Notes: generated by a model not told the origin, from the sequence alone. A stretch of DNA of 64,000 nucleotides from Spirosoma arboris (GCF_009754945.1 NZ_WPIN01000002.1:434001-498000); one strand, 5' to 3'; positions 1 to 9,543 are shown, numbered from the stretch's first letter. Translations and numbers: made by a program.

Positions 1-1494
1 AAGCCGAGCGGCCGCATAGTAGGGTGATAATTGTGCGTTGTATTGATCTGTAATTTTGGTCAACTGTGCTTGTTCCTCTTCCAATGTCATAGGCTGACCT
101 TTTGCTTTCTGAGCCGCTACCTGAATTTGAAGCAATGTTTTAGCAGCAGATGCCCCACTCATTACGGCCATCTGTGCCGTAGGCCAGGCTAACATCAGAC
201 GTGGGTCGTAGGCCTTTCCACACATAGCGTAGTTACCTGCACCGTATGAATTTCCCACGACAACCGTAAACTTTGGCACGACGGAGTTGGCCATGGCGCT
301 AACCATTTTGGCCCCATCCTTGATAATTCCGCCTTGTTCGGCTCGGCTACCCACCATAAAGCCCGATACGTCTTGCAAAAACACCAGGGGAATTCGTTTC
401 TGATTGCAATTCATAATGAATCGAGCTGCTTTATCAGCAGCATCACCGTAGATAACGCCACCCATTTGCATTTCGGTTGGCTGGCCGGTTCTGCCCTTTG
501 CCTTTACTACTTTGCGCTGATTAGCCACAATACCCACCGCCCACCCGTCGATTCGGGCATAGCCACATAAAAGTGACTGGCCGTAACCGGGTTTATAGGC
601 ATCGAACGCTGAGTTATCTACAAGTCTATCCACAATTTCCTGCATATCGTAGGGTTTGACCCGATCAGCAGGAAGGATTTGATAGATTTCGTCAGGATTT
701 TTAGTCGGAAGAACTGGAGTAATACGGTCGAAACCAGCCGATTCGTGATGACCGAGTTTGTCAAAAATCCGTTTGATAGCATCCAGGCAGCTTTTATCGT
801 CAGGATATTTGTTATCGACGACTCCTGAAATATCGGTATGAGTTGTAGCTCCACCAAGGGTTTCAGCATCGACATCTTCGCCAATGGACGCTTTCACCAG
901 GTAAGGGCCAGCCAGAAAAATAGAGCCGGTTCCTTCTACAATCAGGGCTTCGTCAGACATGATGGGCAAATAAGCACCACCCGCCACACAGCTACCCATA
1001 ATGGCGGCCACCTGCAAAATACCCATTGCCGAAAGATGTGCGTTGTTACGAAATGTTCGTCCAAAGTGTTCCTTGTCGGCAAAAACCTCATCTTGTAAGG
1101 GTAAATAAACCCCCGCGCTATCAACGAGATAAATAATAGGCAGGCGGTTTTCCATAGCAATTTCCTGCGCCCGGAGGTTCTTTTTAGCCGTAATCGGAAA
1201 CCAGGCCCCAGCCTTCACGGTAGCATCGTTGGCTACAATGACGCATTGACGCCCCGACACGTAGCCAATACCGACAACCACTCCACCCGATGGACAACCT
1301 CCATGTTCGGCATACATGCCTTCGCCTGTGAACAGGCCAATTTCAACAAAGGGCTTATCGATATCAGTGAGGTAAGCAATACGTTCGCGAGCGGTCAGTT
1401 TGCCCTTCCGATGCTGGTCTTCAATTTTTTTCGATCCACCACCAAGCTGAGTTTGAGCGGTTCGTTGGGCAAGTTCATCGAGAAGGGGCTGCAT
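1..1494 (-). CDS. acyl-CoA carboxylase carboxyltransferase (beta) subunit, methylcrotonyl-CoA carboxylase-like; 3' end outside window
   Basis: Biotin-dependent carboxyltransferase subunit that moves the carboxyl group from carboxybiotin to an acyl-CoA. The frame is open from an ATG at 1494 to base 1 (498 codons, no stop), so the C-terminus lies outside the window; the family is about 535-545 residues. Visible landmarks are GGGSKKIEDQHRKGKLTARE near the N-terminus, the N-terminal crotonase-fold glycines (MGSCVAGGAY), and the C-terminal CoA/biotin region FLQDVSGFMVG followed by GNSYGAGNYAMCG. The spacing and the VFADKEHFGR segment resemble methylcrotonyl-CoA carboxylase beta more than propionyl-CoA carboxylase; this substrate call is an inference. 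It starts 39 bases after the stop of the MlaD-like gene on the same strand, so co-transcription is possible. The partner biotin carboxylase subunit is not in the window. Confidence 0.9.
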   Translation of the reverse strand, partial: MQPLLDELAQRTAQTQLGGGSKKIEDQHRKGKLTARERIAYLTDIDKPFVEIGLFTGEGMYAEHGGCPSGGVVVGIGYVSGRQCVIVANDATVKAGAWFPITAKKNLRAQEIAMENRLPIIYLVDSAGVYLPLQDEVFADKEHFGRTFRNNAHLSAMGILQVAAIMGSCVAGGAYLPIMSDEALIVEGTGSIFLAGPYLVKASIGEDVDAETLGGATTHTDISGVVDNKYPDDKSCLDAIKRIFDKLGHHESAGFDRITPVLPTKNPDEIYQILPADRVKPYDMQEIVDRLVDNSAFDAYKPGYGQSLLCGYARIDGWAVGIVANQRKVVKAKGRTGQPTEMQMGGVIYGDAADKAARFIMNCNQKRIPLVFLQDVSGFMVGSRAEQGGIIKDGAKMVSAMANSVVPKFTVVVGNSYGAGNYAMCGKAYDPRLMLAWPTAQMAVMSGASAAKTLLQIQVAAQKAKGQPMTLEEEQAQLTKITDQYNAQLSPYYAAARL

Positions 1495-1511
1495 GAATAG
1501 GGTATTATATA

Positions 1512-1535
1512 TAGAGACGCAAGGCTGAGTCTCTA
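1512..1535 (-). terminator. small hairpin at the end of the MCE gene
   Basis: A 7-bp perfect inverted repeat (TAGAGAC/GTCTCTA, 1512-1518 and 1529-1535) overlaps the stop codon of the MCE gene. There is no clear U-run on the minus-strand transcript, so it may only attenuate or protect the 3' end. Confidence 0.3.
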
Positions 1536-2525
1536 CTTTTTGGACGAATCGGCGGGAATAACGGTTGTGATCGTCGTACTGGCCGCTGGCGATACATACG
1601 GCTTTTCTTTCCGGCCAAATACCGAGAACTGCACATAGCGCTTGGGATTCTCACGCAGATCGGTCAGCAGCTTTTCAAGGCTGGCAGCCGTTTTATTAAC
1701 ATTGCTGTAAAGCGCTTCGTCGGAAGTCAGTTTCCCTAACGAACCACGGCCATTATTCACGTCAGCCAATATGCGCTGTAGACCTTCGACCGTTTTGTTG
1801 ACCGTTGCTAGCGTTTGTTTCAACTGTAATCCCTGAAGTGAATCAGCGAACGTATCTGCTTTAGCCAAAATTGGTTTGAGTTGCTTCTCCGTTTCGACCA
1901 ACGAAGCAGCCAAATGGCTTACACTGGCAAGTGTTGCTTTTAAACCGGCCCGATTTTCGGCGATAGTTAAATCCAACGTTTTTACACCTGCATCAGCACT
2001 TTTCAGCGTCCGATTCAGCATAACTCCCGTTTGATCGAACTGACTTACAACGCGATTAAGCTGGTATGTCAGCGAATCTACATTGTTAAGAACCGGTAGC
2101 GTTTTCTCCTTAATCAATGCTGATAGCCCCGTTTCTTTAACGGCCAAGAGCATTCCTCCATCTTCGAGTTCAGTTTTTTTAGGATCTATTGTGAGCTGAA
2201 TCAATTTACCACCCAGCAACCCATCGTCTACTAAAATGGCCTGGGTTCCCTGCGTAACACGGATGTCTTTTCTTAACTCAACAGTAACCAGAAGTTTATT
2301 TCCCTTATCCTGTAAAATTTCTATCGATTTAACTCGACCTACCGACAAACCATTGATTCTAACCGGGTTAGATGGCACCAAACCATCAATATTATCGTAA
2401 ATAACTCGATACTTATTCGTTGAGTTGAAGAAATCAGACCCCTTTAGAAATCGAAACCCAAAGTAGAACATCGTCAACGAGACGACGGCTAGTAAACCTA
2501 CTTTTACTTCCTGCGAAACTTTCAT
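1533..2525 (-). CDS. MlaD/MCE family lipid-transport protein
   Basis: Periplasmic, membrane-anchored MCE-domain protein of the type that shuttles phospholipids between inner and outer membranes with an MlaEF-type ABC transporter. The ATG at 2525 gives MKVSQEVKVGLLAVVS, a typical Bacteroidota MlaD start with a single N-terminal membrane segment (about residues 8-25); a longer reading from a TTG at 2564 is less likely. The MCE domain follows (about 35-115, with VPSNPVRINGLSVGRV), then a long alpha-helical region with Leu/Thr-rich heptads. Length is 330 residues. It lies downstream of the amidase on the same strand, separated by a long hairpin. The permease and ATPase partners are not nearby, as is common in this phylum. 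Confidence 0.88.
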   Translation of the reverse strand: MKVSQEVKVGLLAVVSLTMFYFGFRFLKGSDFFNSTNKYRVIYDNIDGLVPSNPVRINGLSVGRVKSIEILQDKGNKLLVTVELRKDIRVTQGTQAILVDDGLLGGKLIQLTIDPKKTELEDGGMLLAVKETGLSALIKEKTLPVLNNVDSLTYQLNRVVSQFDQTGVMLNRTLKSADAGVKTLDLTIAENRAGLKATLASVSHLAASLVETEKQLKPILAKADTFADSLQGLQLKQTLATVNKTVEGLQRILADVNNGRGSLGKLTSDEALYSNVNKTAASLEKLLTDLRENPKRYVQFSVFGRKEKPYVSPAASTTITTVIPADSSKK

Positions 2526-2640
2526 GCGTTGTGTGAAGGTGAACCGCCCGATGGGCTTTACCAACCAGATTGGTTGGCTATATAACCAACTTTTAGGTCC
2601 ATTTGTCCCAGAAGTCAGGGAATTTAGTGGAGTGGTTTAT

Positions 2641-2725
2641 TAAGTGAAGTAGGCTTACTGAGTGGAGTAAGTCCCACTATCATCACCTATGCTACTTACT
2701 CCACTCAGTAAACCTACTTCACTTA
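2641..2725. repeat. long inverted repeat (32-bp arms) between amidase and MCE genes
   Basis: Arms 2641-2672 and 2694-2725 are complementary over 32 bp with a single C/T difference that gives a G-U pair in RNA; the loop is 21 nt. The distal arm overlaps the amidase stop codon. The arm is built from sloppy repeats of AGTGAAGTAG/AGTGGAGTAAG. Probably a terminator or mRNA 3'-end stabiliser; it belongs to the set of long hairpins described in the findings. Confidence 0.85.
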
Positions 2726-3595
2726 GCCACCAGCTTCAATCTCTTCTTTATACCGTAGAAATGCCTTGTAGATTGCATCAGTCATTTCTTCCTGGCCTTC
2801 ATCTGATCGTAAATAGTCTTCCTCATCAGGGTTGGTCAGGTAGCCACTTTCAATTAGTACACTAGGCATGGTCGTTTTCCAGAGTACAATAAAACCAGCC
2901 TGTTTTACCCCATTACTTTTTCGGCTGGCATTATATCGAAAGCTCCGCTCCAGCTTTTCGGCAAAATTAATACTACTGGCAATAAACGCATGCTGATAAT
3001 TAGCCAGCATGATAGTGGCTAAAGGTGAATTTGGATCAAACCCTTTGTAAGTCTGTTGATAGTTCTTTTCCTGTAAAATAACTGCATTTTCTCGCCGAGC
3101 CACATCAAGGTTGCTTTGGGTTCTATGCAGTCCTAACGTGTAGGTTTCAGTACCGTAGACCCGGCTGCTCGATGGGCTGGCATTGCAGTGAATAGAAATG
3201 AATAAATCGGCCCGATTACGGTTGGCAATAGCTCCCCGTTCAAATAAATCGACAAAATGATCGGATGATCGAGTATAAATAACCCGAACATTTGGATGCT
3301 TCTCCTTAATTTTCCGTCCTAATTGAAGAATTAGCTCCAGATTGATCGTTTTTTCTTTAGCATATCGGCCATGCGTACCGGGGTCTTTCCCTCCGTGACC
3401 CGCATCAAGTACAACCGTACGGAGTTGATTAGGAGCGTCCTGCGCCGGTGCAGTTGTTTCGGTATCCTGAGACCCAGCCCGACGAATAGTGTCCTGCTTT
3501 AGATCAGAAAACAGAAAATCTGGTGTGGTTAAGGCAAATAGAGGAACTACAGCCAAAACCAACGTTGTCATTATTCCGGGAGTCGGCAGGTTCAT
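2723..3595 (-). CDS. N-acetylmuramoyl-L-alanine amidase (Amidase_3, AmiC-like)
   Basis: Zinc amidase that cleaves the amide bond between MurNAc and the stem peptide, used in cell separation. The Amidase_3 domain shows all expected ligands in order: VVLDAGHGGKDPG (His), KEKTINLELI (Glu), ISIHCNAS (His) and the catalytic Glu in VLIESGYLTN. An N-terminal hydrophobic segment (MTTLVLAVVPLFALTTP) should export it. The ATG at 3595 is preferred to a TTG at 3631; 290 residues. It is divergent from the LptD-like gene and upstream of the MCE gene, an envelope-maintenance neighbourhood. No LysM or SPOR domain is visible. Confidence 0.9.
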   Translation of the reverse strand: MNLPTPGIMTTLVLAVVPLFALTTPDFLFSDLKQDTIRRAGSQDTETTAPAQDAPNQLRTVVLDAGHGGKDPGTHGRYAKEKTINLELILQLGRKIKEKHPNVRVIYTRSSDHFVDLFERGAIANRNRADLFISIHCNASPSSSRVYGTETYTLGLHRTQSNLDVARRENAVILQEKNYQQTYKGFDPNSPLATIMLANYQHAFIASSINFAEKLERSFRYNASRKSNGVKQAGFIVLWKTTMPSVLIESGYLTNPDEEDYLRSDEGQEEMTDAIYKAFLRYKEEIEAGG

Positions 3596-3659
3596 GGGTT
3601 TAATAATATTTAACAGCCTAAATCGTCTCAAAGCGATAGGTAGGATAACTGTTCGTGGA

Positions 3660-3667
3660 TACCTTTG
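3660..3667 (+). promoter_or_regulatory. candidate -7 element for the LptD-like gene
   Basis: TACCTTTG matches TAnnTTTG; no good -33 element is seen. If used, transcription starts inside the GTG-initiated extension at 3655, which favours the downstream TTG start at 3742. Confidence 0.3.
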
Positions 3668-3694
3668 TAAGCCATAGACTTAACGGACTTTTGG

Positions 3695-3726
3695 CAAATA
3701 TAATTTTTTTAATAACCTCGAAAAAA
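3695..3726 (-). promoter_or_regulatory. candidate Bacteroidota promoter for the amidase
   Basis: Minus-strand TATATTTG (3695-3702) matches the -7 consensus TAnnTTTG exactly, and a T-run lies 19 nt upstream where TTTG is expected. Start would be about 90 nt before the amidase ATG. Confidence 0.4.
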
Positions 3727-3741
3727 GCATACTTTATTTTG

Positions 3742-6700
3742 TGGTTCTTACGCACACGACTTATATGGATACAGACTGCGCTCAGTCTTGCTCTGTTATT
3801 GTGTACCCTTAATGTACAGGGGCAGGGTAAGCCGTCAACCAGAAAAAGAATCAAACCATCGACAACGACTTCTCCGCGCTCCCAGACAACCGTACCAACT
3901 TCTTCTCAGGAAAGTGATCTGGAACGCGAGCTTAATCAGAAATACTCCGTTCCAAATCGACTTGGCCCTAGTCCTTCTAATAAGAATACGGCGCCGACCA
4001 ATGTGATCTCACCAGCCGTTCGCGACACCAACCGACTTCGTCAGGCAGTTACTGCGAACGATTCTGCACAATTCAAATCCCTGAATAAGTTTCAGGTTTC
4101 AGAATTGGCCTCCAAGGGTATTCAGCCGATTCAGGTATTATTACCTGCTTTATCATCTAACCTAGTCCAGCCACCAATCCCACAGCGCATTAACTTCGAT
4201 TCGCTTCGAGCTGTTCAAGCTAATCTAATGCAACGTGAGTCCATTAAAGCGATTCAGGTCGCCCAAGTACAGCCTAAACGTATTCTGCTTAGCTCTCTAC
4301 AACCTCGCCTACTTTCGACAGCGATGGTACGTACTGATCGTGTGCCTATTATACGATCAAATCCAGCGCGTATTGTAGCCAAGGATTCTGTTCAAAAAAC
4401 CACTCCGGTTAAAAAACCAGCCATAGCCCAGCTAGCCCCAAAATCAATTCCATCGGGACAAGTGCAGCCAGGGATTGTATCACCCAATATAGTTCGTCCA
4501 CAGAGCCAGATTAAGCCAGCCCAAACCAAGTTAAGTAGGGCGAAACAAAGCCAGACTAAATCAACTCAACCCAGTAGCGTTACAGGACGTAAACCAACTG
4601 TACCAGCCGATTCTTCCCAGATTGCTACCACAGACTCTGCCCGAGTTGATTCGACTCAGTCGGCCGATGCGTTTAAAACAACTGTCAACTATCAGGCCAA
4701 AGATTCAACTATTTATGCGGCTGATGGGCAGACTGTTGAATTATTCGGTGATGCCAGTGTGGTTTATGGAGACATTTCACTCAAAGCTGACTATATCCGA
4801 CTGAATTACTTAACGAACGAAGTCTACGCGAAAGGCCGATACGATTCGACAGCTAAAAAAATGATCGGTCGACCTGTTTTTCAGGATGGAGAGGGGAAGT
4901 ACGATGCTAAAGAGATTCGCTATAATTTCCAGTCCAGAAAAGGGCGAATTCAAGGAGTAGTTACGCAACAAGGTGAAGGGAATATACGGGGCACGACCGT
5001 TAAGAAAGACGCCGAGGATAATCTCTATATTGGAAAAGCGATTTATACAACCTGTAACCTGGCGACTCCTCACTTTCATATCAATGCCAGTAAACTAAAA
5101 GTCATTCATAACAAACAGGTAGTAGCCGGGCCTTTCAATCTGGTTATTAACCAGATTCCTTTACCCATTGGCTTGCCCTTTGGCTTTTTCCCCTTTCCGA
5201 AACGAAAAGAAATTGGGGTATCCGGAATCATTGTGCCGCAATATGGCGAAGAACCCAACGGGCGGGGGTTTTATCTTCGCGATGGCGGCTATTATTGGGC
5301 CGTTAGTGAAAATCTTGGCCTACAGTTTAAAGGGCAAATTTATTCGCGCGGAAGTTGGGGCTTAGGCGTTTCATCGGCTTATAATAAACGGTATCGTTAC
5401 AGTGGCTCTGTCAATCTACAATTCAACCGTAACCGCTCTGGCGACCGGGTAGATACAACCCAGACTCCACGTAACGACTTTTCGTTTACATGGTCGCACT
5501 CACCGGTACCACGTGGACGGGGTAGTTTCTCGGCCAATGTCAATGTTAGCAGCAATAGCTACAATCAGTTTAACTCTTATAGCACACAGTCGTATATTTC
5601 CAACGTAGCCGGATCATCGATACAGTACAGCCGCACGTTTGGGCAATACGTGCGAGCAGGTGCCAACGTACGGGTGAATCAGCAATTTGGGCAAGTGAAT
5701 CAGGTAACGGGCGTTCGGGCCAACGGTAAAACCGATGTCTCGTCAGATTTTAACCTGGGCATTAATCAGATTGCCCCTTTTGCGCTTAAAGGAGGAACCG
5801 GCCGATGGTACGAAAGTTTTCGGGTAGGGTTAGATCTCAGCGGATCGATTGCCGTAAGTAACACCATTCGGCAGCAACTCGATACAACAGGCTTAGGTTT
5901 CCCGGTTATCACCAGCTTAAAAACTATTAACTCAATTCAGCGCTATCAGGATAGCCTAAAACGTGCCCAAGATCTTCGCCTGGGAATTGTAGAAGCAGAT
6001 CCTAATTTAATTGCTTTCAGCGTAGCGAATGCCAATCGAATCTGGCAAAACCGTGTAGTGCAGGCGCGGTATAGCATTCCCATTTCGTTACCGAACGTTA
6101 AATTGCTGCGTTACATAAACCTGACCCCTGGTTTCTCACTGCAAGGCAATATTTACAGTAAAAAACTACAACCTGATTTAGTCTATAATGCCAGTCATGA
6201 CTCGGTAAAGATTGACACCGTACGAGGATTTTTTCCGTCGTATAATTTTTCGATCAACGCCAGTATGAATACGCGCTTCTATGGCACTTACTTTATCCGG
6301 GGGAAACGCATCGAGGCTATCCGCCATACAGTTGCCCCTTCCATTTCATTCAGCTACATACCCGATTTCACGAATCCATCGTATGGCCAGTTCTTTGTCC
6401 TGGATGCGAAAGGATCATTAGCTAACCTCCCTCTTTATCGCCGGACAATTTCTGTATTCCGGGGTATCGACGGGAATAGTAGCAGTGGGGCAACCAGTAC
6501 GCAATCCGCTTTTATTTCATTCGGAATTGTGAACCAATTAGAAATGAAAGTTCGAACCCGGAGTGACTCCTCGGGACAGGAGTTTAAGAAGATTCCAATT
6601 TTTGACAACCTGAGTATCAATGGAAGTTATAATTTCCTGGCGCCCGATTTTAAACTCTCCCCTATCGCAGTCAGCGCTAACACACAGATTTTCAAGAATA

Positions 6701-7398
6701 TAAGCTTCAATTTTTCGTCAACATTTGACCCCTATGCTTACCGGGCTTATGGCGGTACGGCACAATATTATTTTCCGACAACCAGTACAGCGCTGACTCC
6801 ATTGTCGTATTCACCCTCTATTCAGGCCTTACGAGCCGGGCAGGAGTACGCTGATCAGCAATATATCCGGGTTCCCAATCTATACGCATTTCAGGCCGGA
6901 CAGGGGTTACTTCGAATGACAAGCTTACAAGCCTATGTGAGTGCCCGCTTTGCACCCAAGCAGGCCGACAAGAAGAAAACTAGCCCGAACGCGTCCGAGG
7001 CAACATTGAAAGCCATTAATAGCAATCCAGAATTGTATGTTGATTTCAACGTCCCCTGGTCGATGAACGTCAGTTATACATTCGGTCTGACTAAACTAAC
7101 CCCGCAACTCTCGCAGGTGGTGCAGGCGTTGACCTTAACCGGCGACTTAAGCCTAACGCCCAAATGGAAGGTGACGATCAATACGGGTTATGATTTTCAA
7201 TACAATAGCCCAACGCTAACAACTATCGGGATTAATCGAGATCTGCACTGCTGGGAGATGGCCTTCAACTGGACCCCCTATTCCGGCAATAATTTCCGCT
7301 CTGGCAACTACTCGTTCGATTTGCGAGCGCGGTCATCAATTTTACAGGAGCTCAAATTGAGTCGTCGCCGTAGTTTCTACGATCGGGGCGGATTTTAG
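3742..7398 (+). CDS. LptD/OstA-like outer-membrane LPS assembly protein
   Basis: Large outer-membrane protein that in this family inserts lipopolysaccharide into the outer leaflet. The TTG at 3742 gives WFLRTRLIW plus a hydrophobic stretch ending at NVQGQG, a good signal peptide; a GTG at 3655 extends the frame but yields an odd second hydrophobic stretch. Next is a Pro/Gln/Lys/Ser-rich low-complexity linker (about residues 35-305), then the OstA/LptA beta-jellyroll (TVELFGDASVVYGDISLKAD onward), then alternating beta strands forming a C-terminal barrel up to the end. About 1,218 residues, longer than E. coli LptD (784) mostly because of the linker. No conserved Cys pairs of the proteobacterial type are obvious. 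A 15-bp stem hairpin follows. Confidence 0.85.
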   Translation, partial: WFLRTRLIWIQTALSLALLLCTLNVQGQGKPSTRKRIKPSTTTSPRSQTTVPTSSQESDLERELNQKYSVPNRLGPSPSNKNTAPTNVISPAVRDTNRLRQAVTANDSAQFKSLNKFQVSELASKGIQPIQVLLPALSSNLVQPPIPQRINFDSLRAVQANLMQRESIKAIQVAQVQPKRILLSSLQPRLLSTAMVRTDRVPIIRSNPARIVAKDSVQKTTPVKKPAIAQLAPKSIPSGQVQPGIVSPNIVRPQSQIKPAQTKLSRAKQSQTKSTQPSSVTGRKPTVPADSSQIATTDSARVDSTQSADAFKTTVNYQAKDSTIYAADGQTVELFGDASVVYGDISLKADYIRLNYLTNEVYAKGRYDSTAKKMIGRPVFQDGEGKYDAKEIRYNFQSRKGRIQGVVTQQGEGNIRGTTVKKDAEDNLYIGKAIYTTCNLATPHFHINASKLKVIHNKQVVAGPFNLVINQIPLPIGLPFGFFPFPKRKEIGVSGIIVPQYGEEPNGRGFYLRDGGYYWAVSENLGLQFKGQIYSRGSWGLGVSSAYNKRYRYSGSVNLQFNRNRSGDRVDTTQTPRNDFSFTWSHSPVPRGRGSFSANVNVSSNSYNQFNSYSTQSYISNVAGSSIQYSRTFGQYVRAGANVRVNQQFGQVNQVTGVRANGKTDVSSDFNLGINQIAPFALKGGTGRWYESFRVGLDLSGSIAVSNTIRQQLDTTGLGFPVITSLKTINSIQRYQDSLKRAQDLRLGIVEADPNLIAFSVANANRIWQNRVVQARYSIPISLPNVKLLRYINLTPGFSLQGNIYSKKLQPDLVYNASHDSVKIDTVRGFFPSYNFSINASMNTRFYGTYFIRGKRIEAIRHTVAPSISFSYIPDFTNPSYGQFFVLDAKGSLANLPLYRRTISVFRGIDGNSSSGATSTQSAFISFGIVNQLEMKVRTRSDSSGQEFKKIPIFDNLSINGSYNFLAPDFKLSPIAVSANTQIFKNISFNFSSTFDPYAYRAYGGTAQYYFPTTSTALTPLSYSPSIQALRAGQEYADQQYIRVPNLYAFQAGQGLLRMTSLQAYVSARFAPKQADKKKTSPNASEATLKAINSNPELYVDFNVPWSMNVSYTFGLTKLTPQLSQVVQALTLTGDLSLTPKWKVTINTGYDFQYNSPTLTTIGINRDLHCWEMAFNWTPYSGNNFRSGNYSFDLRARSSILQELKLSRRRSFYDRGGF

Positions 7399-7401
7399 AC
7401 T

Positions 7402-7443
7402 TCATAAGCAATTGATTTGTTTGTACTTATCAATTGCTTATGA
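7402..7443 (+). terminator. hairpin after the LptD-like gene
   Basis: A 15-bp perfect stem (7402-7416 with 7429-7443; core CATAAGCAATTGAT) begins four bases after the stop codon. No strong U-run follows, so it may be a 3'-end stabiliser as much as a terminator. Confidence 0.55.
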
Positions 7444-7554
7444 GCGATAGGCGAATGCTTTGCTGACAAAAATGCACTAACTCAAATAGCGTGTAAAGCA
7501 ACAAGTCAAAAAATAGTAACTTGCCCCAATAATGCTTTTCTCAGAACAACTCCG

Positions 7555-7803
7555 ATGACTGACCGGGACAAACAACGCCTTGACGAACTGGAAGTAAAAA
7601 CGGCTTATCTGCTGGCTCGACAAGATCAGCAGGACGCTAAAATGAGTCAGATCATGGCTCGCTTAACCTATATTGAGGCTCGGCAGTATCGGCTAATGAA
7701 GGAACTCGGCATTAAGCCAGAAAAAATTGATACACCCCAGGCGGCTCAGGATGATGCGAAGACTATCAACTTAACGAGCATTCCTGAACAACGACTGAAT
7801 TAA
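7555..7803 (+). CDS. small coiled-coil protein of unknown function
   Basis: 82 residues, no signal peptide. The first 50 residues have a heptad-like pattern (LDELEVKTAYLLARQ and onward) rich in Gln, Arg and Glu, predicting a single coiled-coil helix; the tail is polar. I do not recognise the family. It sits between the LptD-like gene and gldG on the same strand, with a short hairpin after its stop. Supported by good codon use and position rather than by homology. Confidence 0.5.
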   Translation: MTDRDKQRLDELEVKTAYLLARQDQQDAKMSQIMARLTYIEARQYRLMKELGIKPEKIDTPQAAQDDAKTINLTSIPEQRLN

Positions 7804-7811
7804 TGAAAACT

Positions 7812-7832
7812 GACCTATGAATAACATAGGTC
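7812..7832 (+). terminator. short hairpin between the coiled-coil ORF and gldG
   Basis: 8-bp perfect stem GACCTATG/CATAGGTC with a 5-nt loop, 9 bases after the stop codon; no U-run. Confidence 0.3.
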
Positions 7833-7857
7833 TGGGGATTCTTTCGTTATAGTCCGT

Positions 7858-9525
7858 ATGAAATCTGCTTTCTCACGCACGCTTCTTATTATCGCGGTAT
7901 TAATTGCCGTAAACGTGCTATCGGCCTTTGTATTTTTCCGGCTCGATTTAACCCAGGAAAAACGGTATACTCTTTCCGAAGCCACTCAGACATTACTTGC
8001 TGATTTACCCGACGATATTCATATTGATGTATATCTGACTGGTGATTTGCCACCGGGTTTCAAACGGCTCGAGAACGCTGTTCGTGAGACCTTAGACGGA
8101 TTCCAGGCTGAAGCTGGCCAAAAAATTACCTATCGATTTATTAATCCCGACGACGAGACTAGTCCCGACGCGAAGAATAAATTGATTGATAAATTACAAA
8201 AGCGGGGTTTATTACCAACCAACTTAGTAGATAATGAGGGAGGGAAACGCACCGAAAAACTCGTATTTCCCGGCGCAATTGTTTCTTATAAAGGAAAAGA
8301 AGCGGCTGTATTATTACTAAAGGGAAATAAAGCCGCTTCGCCCGAAGAACAACTAAATCAGTCCTATGAAGGCGTTGAATTTCAATTAGCCTCGGCCATC
8401 AGGAGTTTGACGCAGGCTAAAGATAACCGCCGACGAGTGGGTTTGTTGTATGGTCATACTCAAGTCCCGCCATCGCGCTTTTCAGATTTGCTAGCCTCTG
8501 TTCAGCAGAATTACGAATTGTTTTTTATTGACATGACCAAGCCCGGCCCTATTGCTGGTCTGGACCTGGTACTGGTACTGAAACCCGACAAAGCCTTTTC
8601 GGAAGATGAGATTTTTAAACTCGATCAGTTTGTCGTAAATGGTGGACGGGCGTTATTTTTTGTGGATGGGCAGCGGATCGATAGTGTTAGCAATGAAGGG
8701 AACTATGCCCAACCGTTGAGCCTGAATCTCGATAATTTATTCTTTCGCTGGGGCGTTCGCATCAATCGCGATGTGGTGAAGGATTTGTACTGTGCATCCA
8801 TTCCGCTTAATGTGGGTAACCTCGGCGACAAGCCCAATATTCAGTTGGTACCCTGGCGGTTTTATCCAAGGCTTAATGATTTTGGGACGTCTGGGAACCC
8901 TATTGTTCGTAATCTGGATGCGGTATTAGGTCGGTTTGCGAGCACACTCGATACAGTTCGGTCGCTGGGTATTCAAAAAACGCCTTTGCTGTTAACTTCA
9001 CCTTATACCAAGCTACTGAAAACGCCAGCATTGATTTCCTATAACGAAGCTCGTCAACAACCAGACCCGCAGACATACAACGAAGGGACTCATATCATCG
9101 GTTGTTTGCTTGAAGGTAAATTCCAATCACTGTTTGCAAATCAAATTCTACCTGGTGATCCACGTGCAAATGGGTTTAAAGCAGAAGGTGTGGCCTCCCG
9201 GATACTAATTTGCTCTGATGGGGATCTGATTGTAAACGATGTCGATTATAAACGTCAGACCCCTTATCCGCTGGGCTTTGACCGATATACGCATACGACC
9301 TTTGCAAACAAAGATTTTGCGTTAAATGCCATTGATTATTTGATTGATCCCACCGGCGTTATTGAAGCTCGCAATCGAACGGTCACCTTGCGTCCTTTAG
9401 ACAAAATTCGTGTCGATGCAGGCCGCACTGGCTGGCAGATACTTAACCTTATAGGACCACTGGCTTTACTGGGTATTGTAGGCCTGGTTTGGCAGGTAGC
9501 CCGACGCAAACGATATGGAGTCTGA
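7858..9525 (+). CDS. gldG: GldG, gliding-motility-associated ABC transporter auxiliary protein
   Basis: Membrane protein of the GldFG ABC-2 family. The start gives an N-terminal membrane helix (TLLIIAVLIAVNVLSAFVFF), then DLTQEKRYTLSEATQTLLAD, the signature of GldG; a large periplasmic GldG/IFT52-like domain (about 45-510) follows, with GVEFQLASAIRSL and the VNDVDYKRQTPYPLG segment; a C-terminal membrane helix (LIGPLALLGIVGLVW) and a basic tail end the protein. 555 residues, normal for the family. In Flavobacterium gldF lies directly upstream of gldG; here no gldF is adjacent. The gene converges on nuoM with a long hairpin between them. Confidence 0.9.
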   Translation: MKSAFSRTLLIIAVLIAVNVLSAFVFFRLDLTQEKRYTLSEATQTLLADLPDDIHIDVYLTGDLPPGFKRLENAVRETLDGFQAEAGQKITYRFINPDDETSPDAKNKLIDKLQKRGLLPTNLVDNEGGKRTEKLVFPGAIVSYKGKEAAVLLLKGNKAASPEEQLNQSYEGVEFQLASAIRSLTQAKDNRRRVGLLYGHTQVPPSRFSDLLASVQQNYELFFIDMTKPGPIAGLDLVLVLKPDKAFSEDEIFKLDQFVVNGGRALFFVDGQRIDSVSNEGNYAQPLSLNLDNLFFRWGVRINRDVVKDLYCASIPLNVGNLGDKPNIQLVPWRFYPRLNDFGTSGNPIVRNLDAVLGRFASTLDTVRSLGIQKTPLLLTSPYTKLLKTPALISYNEARQQPDPQTYNEGTHIIGCLLEGKFQSLFANQILPGDPRANGFKAEGVASRILICSDGDLIVNDVDYKRQTPYPLGFDRYTHTTFANKDFALNAIDYLIDPTGVIEARNRTVTLRPLDKIRVDAGRTGWQILNLIGPLALLGIVGLVWQVARRKRYGV

Positions 9526-9543
9526 GTAAAGATTCTATAAACG

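Noticed and set aside
2641..2725. Attachment site or integration scar
   Set aside because: No integrase or other mobile gene is near, and similar hairpins occur at several ordinary gene junctions.
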